A DNA stretch of 48,023 bases, taken from positions 1 to 48,023 of the forward strand of contig NZ_JAFFIX010000037.1 in assembly GCF_016916835.1 (NCBI RefSeq), written 5' to 3'. Position 1 is the first letter of the stretch; every line of letters starts with the position of its first letter. The notes beneath the pieces are model-generated. The model searched no databases and was not told the DNA's origin. It saw nothing but the letters and a program-made list of their open reading frames with translations. The DNA comes from Actinacidiphila bryophytorum (GTDB taxonomy: Bacteria; Actinomycetota; Actinomycetes; Streptomycetales; Streptomycetaceae). A program made the position numbers and the translations under genes. Shown here in pieces: positions 26,591 through 34,900 of this stretch.

Positions 26591-26732
26591 TATGTGTAAT
26601 GCCACGGGGGAAGACGGTCATTCGCACCGCCCTCCTTTCTCATCGGCGTCGCCGGATTCATCAGACATGTACCGTCGGTCGACGGAACATGCGCGGTGGC
26701 GTGTCACTGGCCGACCGGGGGGCGTTGGCAGA

Positions 26733-29700
26733 ATGTCCATTTTCCAGAATTCACCGTCGGACGAGGCGGACGGGCCGATATTGCGGCTGCTCGCTGCGCG
26801 CCTGCGCACCTTGTCCGTCCCCGACGAGGGGAGCGGTACGGCGGATCCGGCGGCCGTCCGCGAGTGGCTGTCCACCAGCCGCCGGCTGGTCGCCGGCGCG
26901 GGGCCGGCGGCGTACGGGGACGAGGACTTCGAGCAGGCCTGGGCCGAGATCACGGCAGGCGGGAGCCGGCCGGGGGAGCGGCAGCGGCTGGAGGCCGCCG
27001 CCGCGGTGCTCCGCGCCCTGCCGGACCTGCTCGCCGGCCGGCTCACCACCGCCGACGTGGTCCCGGGGCAGGTCCTCGCCTCCGCTGATGTGCCCACGCA
27101 CACCGCCGCCGTGGTGGCCGACATGGTCGAGGCGTACGCCGACGCGCGCGCCGAGCTGCCCGGCACGGCAGCCGTGCGCGTCCTGGAGATCGGGCAGGCC
27201 CCCGGCACACCCGAGCTGCGCGAGCGGCTGCAAGGCCGCAGCCCCGCCGTCGAGTTCGCCGTCGAGGAGCCGCACCGGCTCGGCGAACTGCCCTCCGGCG
27301 GCTATGACGTCCTCGTCACACGCGGGGCGATCGGCGCCGCGCCGCACACCCGCGAGGCCCTGCGCGCGGCCAAGGCCGCGCTCAAACGCCACGGGTTGCT
27401 GGTCCTGGACGAACCGGCAGGGCCTGGCGTCTTCGAGCACCTGGTCCACGGGCTGCCGCCCGCCCGCCCGCGCCCCGACCTCGCCGGCTGGCGCGCCCTG
27501 TTAGCCACCGAGGGCTTCCCCGCCGTCTACCTCCCCACGGGACCGGTGCCGGACGGCGGACGGCACGTCGTGGTGGCCGAGAGCGACGGCCTGATCCGCA
27601 CGACTGCCGAGGTCGGGGACGCGGACCCGTCGCCCGAGCCCGCCCCGACGACACCGCCCGCCCCACCGCCGCCCTCCGCGTCCCCGCGTGAGCCGCAGGT
27701 GCGGAACACCGTCATCGCGGCCCTCGGCAGCGCGCTCGGCCTGCGTCCCGAACACGTCGAGCTGGACATGCCGTTCGCCGATTTCGGCATCAACTCGCTG
27801 ACCGGCGTGGAGCTTCTGCACCGCATCAACCAGGAGCTGGGCACCGCCCTGGACTCGACGGTCCTGTTCGACCACAGCTCCGTCGAGAAGCTGACGGCAC
27901 ACATCCTCAGCACCGCGGGGGCAACTGCCGCCCCCACGACGCCCGATACGGCCGGCACCGCCCCGGCCCCCGCAGCCGTGGCGGTCACGCCCCGGCCCAC
28001 GGCCGCCCCCAGTGGCGGCATCGCCGTCATCGGCATCAGCGGCCGATTCCCCCGCTCGGCCGACACCGGCGAACTGTGGGAGCACCTGCTGGCCGGCGAC
28101 GACCTCGTCTCCGAGGTCACCCGCTGGGACCTGGACGACTTCTACTCGCGCTTCCCCGCGTCCCCGCACGGCTACACGACGCGCGCCGGCCTGCTGGAGG
28201 ACATCGACGTCTTCGACCCGCAGATGTTCGGCATCTCCGGCCTCGAAGCCACCTACATGGACCCGCAGCAGCGGCTGTTCCTCCAGGAGTGCTGGACGGC
28301 CCTGGAGGACGCGGGCCACGCCGGCCGCAGCGTCGAGGGTCTGGCCTGCGGGGTGTACGCCGGCTTCAACGGCGGCGACTACCAGATGCTGTGCGGCCTC
28401 AATCCGCCCGCCCAGGCCATGTGGGGCAACGCGCCCTCGGCGCTGTCCGCCCGCATCTCCTACCTGCTGGACCTGCAGGGGCCCGCGCTGACCGTCGACA
28501 CCGCCTGCTCCAGCTCGCTGGTGGCCATCCAGCTGGCCTGCCAGAGCCTCACCGGCGGCGAGACCGACATGGCCCTCGCCGGCGGGGTGTACGTCACCTC
28601 CACGCCCGGCTTCCTGCTCGGCGCGGGCCAGGCGGGCATGCTCTCGCCCGACGGCCGCTGCTACTCCTTCGACCACCGCGCCAACGGCTTCGCACCGGGC
28701 GAGGGCGTCGGCGTCGTCGTGCTCAAGCGGTACCACGACGCCGTCGCCGACGGCGACCACGTGTACGGGGTGATCCGCGGCTGGGGCACCAACCAGGACG
28801 GCGCCACCAACGGCATCACCGCCCCCAGCGCCCGGTCGCAGGAGCGCCTGGAGCGCCAGGTCTACGACCGCTTCGGCATCGACCCGGCACGTATCGGCAT
28901 GGTCGAGGCGCACGGCAGCGCCACGCCGCTGGGCGACCCGATCGAGTTCCAGGCGCTCACCCGGGCCTTCGCCGCCTCCACCGACCGGACGTCGTACTGC
29001 GCGATCGGCTCGATCAAGAGCAACATCGGGCACACCACGTCCGCCGCGGGCGTGGCCGGTGTGCTGCGCGTCCTGCTGGCACTGCGGCACCGGACGATCC
29101 CGCCGTCGGTCAACTTCGAGCGCGCCAACCCGGCGATCGACCTCGACAACAGCCCGTTCTACCTCAACACCCGGCCCGTGCCGTGGTCGGCGCCGCAGGA
29201 CGGCCCGCGTACCGCCGCCGTCAGCTCCTTCGGGCTGAGCGGCACCAACGCGCACCTGGTCATCGAGGAGGCGCCGGCCACCCCTGCGGTGCGCGCCGAC
29301 CGCCCGGCCCACCTCGTGGTGCTCTCCGCGCAGAGTGCCGAGCAGGTACGCGGGCAGGCCCAGCGGCTGCTGGCCGCCTGCACCGCACGTGCCGACCTGG
29401 AGATCGCCGACGTCGCCTTCACCCTGCTCACCGGCCGGCGGCACCACCGGCACCGGCTCGCCTGCGTCGTCGCCGACCTGGCAGAGCTGGCCGAGGTGCT
29501 GCGCGGCTGGCTCGACCAGGGCCGGCACCCGGCCGCCCACGTCTCGGACGCCGCCCCGCGCGACCGCCGCGACCAGCGGCCCGCGCTGCGCAGGGTCGGC
29601 GAGCAGAGCCTGCGCGCCGCCGCGACGGCCACCGGGGCCGAGGCCGTCGAGCACCTCCAGGTCGTCGCCGACCTCTACGCCCAGGGCTACGACCTGGACT

Positions 29701-31823
29701 ACGGCGAGCTGTTCGGCGACGGCGGCCGCCGGGTCCCGCTGCCGACCTACCCCTTCGCGCGCGAGCGCTACTGGGTCCCGGCCCCCGACGAGGCCGCCGC
29801 CCCCGCCCTGCCCGCCCGCCCGGAGCCGGTGCCCCCGGCACCCGGGGTGCGCGACCGGCAGGAGGTGACCGAGGCCGCCGTCGCCGAGTCCGTCGTGACG
29901 TGGCTGTCCGGCATCCTCGCCGTCCCCGCGGACCGGATCGAGACCGGCGAGTCGCTGCTGCGGTACGGCTTCGACTCGATCAACGCCGTCGCCCTGCGCA
30001 CCGCGATCCAGGACGGCTTCGGCGTGGACCTGGCCACCCGGTCGGTCTTCGAGAGCGGCTCGGTCGAGGACCTGGCCGCCCTCGTCGTGGCCGAGCACCG
30101 CACCGCCGGCGGGCGTCCCGCACCGCCGGAGGCCGCCGCGGCGCCCGACACCGCGGCGCCCTTCCCGCTGTCCGCGGCACAGCAGGTGCTCTGGTCCCTG
30201 GAGCGGCTGGCTCCAGGGAACTCCGCCTACCACCTGCCGCACGCCTTCCGGGTCCGCGGCGAGGTCCGCCCGGCCGCCCTGGAGGCGGCGCTGCGCCGGC
30301 TGACCGAGCGGCACCCCGCGCTGCGCACCACGGTCGACGTAGCGGGCCACACACCCGTCCAGACGGTACGCGCCACCGCCGCGGTCTCCTGCACCGTCGA
30401 GGAGACCGGACCGCGCAGCGACGAGGAGATGCTGGGCCTGGTCGCCGAGCGGGCGCGGGCGCCCTTCGACCTCGCCGAGGGACCCCTGCTGCGGGTCCAC
30501 CTGCTCTCGCGCGCACCGGACGACCACGTCCTCGTGGTCACGCTGCACCACATCGTCTTCGACGGCACCTCGCTGCTGGTGCTGCTGCGCGAACTGGCCG
30601 TGCTGTACGCGGCGGAGGTCCGCGGCGACGCGGTGCACCTGCCGCCGCCCGCCTCCTCCTACGCGCACTTCGTCGACTGGCAGCGCCGCTATCTGGCCGG
30701 CGAGCGCGGCGCCGCGGCGCGGGCGTACTGGCGCGACCGGCTGGCGGGGGCGCCCGCCGACCTCGGGCTGCCGCTGGACCGGCCGCGTACGGAAGCGGCC
30801 CGCTTCCAGGGCGCGGTGCTGGAGCGGCGGCTGCCCGCCGGGCTCACCGACCGGGTCCGCGACGCCGGGGCGGACCTGGGGGCCTCGCCCTTCGTGGTGA
30901 TGTTCAGCGCCTACACGGCCCTGCTGCACCAGTGGACCGGCCGCACCGACCTGGTCGTCGGCACCCCGCTGCACGGCCGGCCCGAAGCGCGCTTCCAGGA
31001 CACCGTCGGCTACTTCGTGAACCAGGTGCCGGTCCGCACCCAGCTCGCCGGCACCGAGTCCTTCGCCGCACTGGTCGCCCGGGTCCGCACCGAGGTCTAC
31101 GCGGCCTTCGAGCACGGTGACTTCCCGGTCTCGGAACTCGGCCGCGACGGCGGCACGGTGCAGAGTTCCTTCGTCTTCCAGAACTGGCTCAAGCTCCCCG
31201 CCGCGGCGCCGGCAGACCCGGCGACGCTCGCGCTGGAACCGATGCTGGGCGTGCACCAGGCCGGCATGTTCGACCTGACCCTTGAGGTCGTCCAGACCGA
31301 CGGCGCCTACACGCTGCTGCTGCTCCACAATCCCGCGCTCTTCGACCAGGACACCGTCGCCTCGCTCGCCGACCGCTACGAACGCCTGCTCACCGCGGTC
31401 TGCGACGACCCGCAGCTGCCGGCCGGCAGCGCAGGCGCCCTCCCGGAACCGCAGGCCGCAGAAGCGCCGTCCGACGTACCGCTGCCGGGGGCCGGCCCAC
31501 CCGCCCGTGCCGGGCTCGACGCGGCGGCGGTCAGGGCGGCCGTCGAGAGTGCATACCGGGAACTGCTCGGCGTCCCCGATCTTGACCCGCACGACAACTT
31601 CTTCGACCTCGGCGGCCACTCGGTCCTGCTGGTGCAGCTCTCGCTGCGGCTCGGCGAGGCCTTGGGCCGCGAGGTGCCGAGCGTCGCCCTCTTCCAGCAC
31701 CCGACCGTGGACTCCCTCAGCAGACACCTCGCCTCGGCCGCCGCGGGGCCTTCGTACGAGCGCAGCCTGCGCAAGGGCCGGGCGCGGCGGGCGGCCATGG
31801 CCCGGCTGGCGGCCCCCGCATGA
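26733..31823 (+). CDS. PKS-D: hybrid PKS/NRPS subunit: decayed MT-ACP-KS-ACP-C-PCP
   Basis: A 1696-residue protein. Order: decayed methyltransferase 13-287 (SAM motif reads LEIGQAPGT near 151); ACP about 322-395 (Ser355, GINSL); KS 428-850 (Cys592, His727 in EAHGSAT, His767); ACP about 1050-1120 (Ser1082); condensation domain about 1143-1560 (HHIVFDG, His1272, His1273, Asp1277); PCP about 1595-1668 (Ser1630 in LGGHSV); basic tail RKGRARR. There is neither an AT nor an adenylation domain. The KS has no reductive domain before the next ACP. The start at 26733 is chosen because codon use changes there; no good Shine-Dalgarno is visible, and in-frame ATGs at 26592 and 26667 are alternatives. A TTA codon lies at 27501-27503. 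N-terminal layout mirrors PKS-G. Confidence 0.93.
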   Translation: MSIFQNSPSDEADGPILRLLAARLRTLSVPDEGSGTADPAAVREWLSTSRRLVAGAGPAAYGDEDFEQAWAEITAGGSRPGERQRLEAAAAVLRALPDLLAGRLTTADVVPGQVLASADVPTHTAAVVADMVEAYADARAELPGTAAVRVLEIGQAPGTPELRERLQGRSPAVEFAVEEPHRLGELPSGGYDVLVTRGAIGAAPHTREALRAAKAALKRHGLLVLDEPAGPGVFEHLVHGLPPARPRPDLAGWRALLATEGFPAVYLPTGPVPDGGRHVVVAESDGLIRTTAEVGDADPSPEPAPTTPPAPPPPSASPREPQVRNTVIAALGSALGLRPEHVELDMPFADFGINSLTGVELLHRINQELGTALDSTVLFDHSSVEKLTAHILSTAGATAAPTTPDTAGTAPAPAAVAVTPRPTAAPSGGIAVIGISGRFPRSADTGELWEHLLAGDDLVSEVTRWDLDDFYSRFPASPHGYTTRAGLLEDIDVFDPQMFGISGLEATYMDPQQRLFLQECWTALEDAGHAGRSVEGLACGVYAGFNGGDYQMLCGLNPPAQAMWGNAPSALSARISYLLDLQGPALTVDTACSSSLVAIQLACQSLTGGETDMALAGGVYVTSTPGFLLGAGQAGMLSPDGRCYSFDHRANGFAPGEGVGVVVLKRYHDAVADGDHVYGVIRGWGTNQDGATNGITAPSARSQERLERQVYDRFGIDPARIGMVEAHGSATPLGDPIEFQALTRAFAASTDRTSYCAIGSIKSNIGHTTSAAGVAGVLRVLLALRHRTIPPSVNFERANPAIDLDNSPFYLNTRPVPWSAPQDGPRTAAVSSFGLSGTNAHLVIEEAPATPAVRADRPAHLVVLSAQSAEQVRGQAQRLLAACTARADLEIADVAFTLLTGRRHHRHRLACVVADLAELAEVLRGWLDQGRHPAAHVSDAAPRDRRDQRPALRRVGEQSLRAAATATGAEAVEHLQVVADLYAQGYDLDYGELFGDGGRRVPLPTYPFARERYWVPAPDEAAAPALPARPEPVPPAPGVRDRQEVTEAAVAESVVTWLSGILAVPADRIETGESLLRYGFDSINAVALRTAIQDGFGVDLATRSVFESGSVEDLAALVVAEHRTAGGRPAPPEAAAAPDTAAPFPLSAAQQVLWSLERLAPGNSAYHLPHAFRVRGEVRPAALEAALRRLTERHPALRTTVDVAGHTPVQTVRATAAVSCTVEETGPRSDEEMLGLVAERARAPFDLAEGPLLRVHLLSRAPDDHVLVVTLHHIVFDGTSLLVLLRELAVLYAAEVRGDAVHLPPPASSYAHFVDWQRRYLAGERGAAARAYWRDRLAGAPADLGLPLDRPRTEAARFQGAVLERRLPAGLTDRVRDAGADLGASPFVVMFSAYTALLHQWTGRTDLVVGTPLHGRPEARFQDTVGYFVNQVPVRTQLAGTESFAALVARVRTEVYAAFEHGDFPVSELGRDGGTVQSSFVFQNWLKLPAAAPADPATLALEPMLGVHQAGMFDLTLEVVQTDGAYTLLLLHNPALFDQDTVASLADRYERLLTAVCDDPQLPAGSAGALPEPQAAEAPSDVPLPGAGPPARAGLDAAAVRAAVESAYRELLGVPDLDPHDNFFDLGGHSVLLVQLSLRLGEALGREVPSVALFQHPTVDSLSRHLASAAAGPSYERSLRKGRARRAAMARLAAPA
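26769..27593 (+). other. Degenerate C-methyltransferase domain at the PKS-D N terminus
   Basis: Aligned by eye with the MT domains of PKS-B and PKS-G, the helical lead-in with LRALPDLLAG is kept. The SAM loop GAGTG reads GQAPG, the stretch that holds TDLS and the following helix in PKS-B and PKS-G is missing, ATNVLHATR reads TRGAIGAAPHTR, and the GLLEGWW region is shortened. The domain is unlikely to bind SAM. The frame is open, so it is still translated and may have a structural role. Confidence 0.82.
27501..27503 (+). promoter_or_regulatory. TTA leucine codon in PKS-D (bldA-type control point)
   Basis: Codon 257 of PKS-D is TTA, inside the decayed MT domain (RALLATEGF). In Streptomyces, TTA is read only by the developmentally controlled bldA tRNA and is rare in structural genes. 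I found no other in-frame TTA in the window. Confidence 0.85.
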
Positions 31824-31929
31824 GCGGCCCCGCAGAGCCCCGCGCCGAGGCCCGGATCGCAGGCACCGACCGATCCCGCCGTGACGTCCACGACCCCGAC
31901 GACCGCCAGGACCGACAGGAGCCCCTTCC

Positions 31930-34900
31930 GTGACTGTGCAGCCGACGGCATCCGCGCACGCACCGACCGACCTCGACATCGCCGTCATCGGCATGTCCGG
32001 GGCCTTCCCCGGCGCGGCGGACATCGCCGAGTTCTGGCGCAACGTGCGCGACGGCGTCTGCTCCGTGCGGTTCTTCACCGACGAGGAACTGCTCGCCCGC
32101 GGCGTACCGGCCACCGACCTGCGCGACCCCGACTACGTCAAGGCCGCCTCCACGCTGGACGACATCGCAGGGTTCGACGCCGACTTCTTCGGCATCAACC
32201 CCAACGAGGCCCGGGCCACCGACCCGCAGCACCGCCTCTTCCTGGAGTGCGCCTGGGCGGCCCTGGAGGACGCCGGCTACGACCCCGGCGCCTACGACGG
32301 CGACATCGGGGTCTTCGCCGGGCTCGGCATGAACTCCTATGTCCTCGAAGTCCTGGGCCGCACACCGTCGTTCTGGCGGTCCACCAGCCTCGAACAGATG
32401 CTCATCGGCAACGACAAGGACTTCCTGCCCTCCCGGGTGTCGTACAAGCTGGACCTGACCGGGCCGAGCATCAACGTCAACACCGCCTGCTCCACCTCGC
32501 TGGTCGCCGTCCACCTGGCCCGGCAGAGCCTGCTGCTCGGCGAGAGCGACATGGCCCTGGTCGGCGGCGTGTCGATCGTCGTGCCCAACGACCGCGGCTA
32601 CCGGTACGTCAAGGACGGCATCCAGTCACCCGACGGCCACTGCCGGGCCTTCGACGCCCAGGCCCAGGGCACGGTGTGGGGCGACGGCTGCGGTGTCGTG
32701 GTCCTCAAGCGGCTGTCGGCCGCCGTCGCCGACGGCGACCACGTCTACGCCGTCGTCAAGGGCACCGCCGTCAACAACGACGGCTCGCTGAAGGTCGGTT
32801 ACACCGCGCCCAGCGTCGAGGGGCAGACCCGGGTCATCGTCGAGGCCCTTGCCGAGGCCGGTGTCTCCCCGGACGAGATCGGCTACGTCGAGGCGCACGG
32901 CACCGGCACCTCGCTCGGCGACCCAATCGAGGTCGCCGCCCTCACCAACGCCTTCCGCACCGGCACCGACCGCGTCGGCTACTGCCCGATCGGCTCGGTC
33001 AAGACCAACATCGGGCACCTCAACGCGGCAGCGGGCATCGCCGGGTTCATCAAGTCGGTGCTCGCCCTGCGCGACCAGGTGGTCCCGCCGAGCCTGAACT
33101 TCACCGAGCCCAACCCCGAGATCGACTTCGCGGCCAGCCCCTTCTACGTGCAGACCGCCCTGACTCCCTGGCCCGAAGGCCCAACGCCGCGCCGCGCCGG
33201 GGTGAGCTCTATGGGCATCGGCGGGACCAACTGCCACGTCGTCCTGGAAGAGCCGCCCGCAGCCTCCCCTGCCGCCGCAGCCTCCCCTGCCGCCTCGGCC
33301 GCCTCGGCCGCCTCGGCCGCCTCGGATGGTGAGCAGGTCCTGCTGCTCTCGGCCCGCTCGCAGGCCGCCCTGGACCGGGCCACCGACGCGCTGGCCCGCC
33401 ACCTGGCCGCCCACCCCGAGCTGGCACTTGCCGACGTCGCCCACACCCTGCAGTGCGGGCGCCGGCACTTCCGCATCCGCCGCGCCCTGCTCGCCCGCTC
33501 CGTCGGCAGCGCCGCACGCGCCCTGGCCGAAGCCGACCCCGACGCCCTGCTCGGCCCCGGCGACACCGCGGGACCCGAAGGGCTCGCCGCCTGGCTCGAC
33601 GGCGAGGACGTCGACTGGGGCGCCCGCTGGCCCGCCGGGTCCGCGCACCGCGTGCCGCTGCCCACGTACCCCTTCGAGCACCGCAGCCACTGGTACGAGC
33701 CGGAGCCGGCACCGGTCAGCGCCGACCGCGGCGACGAGGCGTACTTCACCAAACTGCCCGACATGGGCGACTGGTTCTCGCTGCCGGTCTTCAAGCAGCG
33801 CCCGCTGCCCTTCACCTCGCCCGCGGCCGGGCGCCGCACCTGGCTGGTGTTCGCGGACGACACAGGCGCAGCCGCAGGCGTCAGCGCGGCCCTGGCCGCC
33901 GACAACGACGTCGTGACGGTGACCGCGGGCAGCGGCTACGACAGCCGCGACGACGGCTCCTTCGTCCTCGACCCCGCCGACCCGGACGGCTGCACCGCCC
34001 TGCTCACCGCACTGCGCGACCGGGAGCAGCTGCCCGACGCCGTGCTGTACTGCTGGCCGCTGCGCAGCCGGCGCGCCGAGCCGCCGCAGCGGCTCGAACG
34101 GGCGGCGCTGCTCGCCGAGCAGGAGGCCGTGCTCTTCCCGGTCCTGCGGTTCGCCCAGGCCCTCGACGCGCTCTGCGTCGAACGGCCGCTGACTTTCACC
34201 GCGGTCACCGCGGACGTCTTCGACGTCACCGGCACCGAGGACCTCGACGTGCACGCCGCGACCGTCGGCGGCGCCTGCCTGGTGCTCCAGCAGACCTACG
34301 GCCACATCGTCTCCCGGGTCGTGGACCTGTCAGGCGCCGACACCGCGGAGCGCCGGGCCGCCCAGCTGCTCGCCGAGGTCCGCGGCGGCACCGGCGACCT
34401 GTTCACCGCCTACCGCGCAGGCAAGCGCTACGTCCGCGGCTACGAACCGGTCCGCGTCGACGCCGACACCCCCCGGCCGACAGGGCTGCGCGAAGGGCGC
34501 ACGTACCTGGTCTTCGGCGGCCTCGAAGGCATCGGCTCGCTCATCGCCGAGCACATCGTGCGCGACCGCGGCGGGCGACTGCTGCTCCTGGAGGAGTCCG
34601 GCTTCCCGGACCGGGACGACTGGGACGCCTGGCTGGCCGGCCACCCCGGCGACGACCCGGTCGCCGCCCGCATCCGCAAGGCCCGCGAGCTGAGCGGCCT
34701 GGGCGCGCACTGGCTCGGCAACCTCGCCGAGGACCCCGCCGTCAACGACGCCCTGCGCGCCGACATCGACACGCGGTACGGCCCGGTGCACGGCCTGATC
34801 CACGCCCCCGGCTCGTCCAACGCCAAACGCGTCAACACCGTCCGAGCGGCCACCACCGACGACTGGCGGCGGCACTTCGGCGCGGTCGGTGCGAGCCTCG

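Larger units (their letters stand above)
26358..26732 (+). other. 375-nt intergenic region before PKS-D
   Basis: No convincing gene is present. It holds a strong 10-bp hairpin just after the VOC gene, a possible promoter near 26483-26511, three GACGGGG motifs (26515, 26552, 26564) and an 8-bp hairpin at 26571-26590. An open frame from 26592 joins PKS-D, but its codons (TGT, AAT, CAT, TCA, AGA) are unlike the rest of the cluster, so I treat it as untranslated. It is the only long non-coding stretch in the window and splits the cluster into two transcription units. Confidence 0.7.

Noticed and set aside
26592..26732. N-terminal extension of PKS-D from the ATG at 26592 or 26667
   Set aside because: Codons in this stretch are unlike the cluster (TGT, AAT, CAT, TCA, ACT, AGA) and it covers a hairpin-rich leader; 26733 is a better start although its ribosome binding site is weak.
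28899..28940. PKS-D KS as a non-elongating KS because HGTGT reads HGSAT
   Set aside because: The catalytic His itself is present (His727), as are Cys592 and His767, so loss of condensation cannot be argued from this change.
27501..32114. Very long open frames on the minus strand (for example opposite PKS-D, 6009-7109, 7149-9089 and 20174-23143)
   Set aside because: They mirror the codon bias of the + strand genes, are Arg/Gly/Ala-rich, and show no domain motif, while the + strand carries complete PKS domains over the same bases.
32794..32799. Other TTA triplets (for example in GGT-TAC at 2125, 7318, 22735, 32795 and in CTT-TAC at 37870)
   Set aside because: They span codon borders and are not read as leucine codons.
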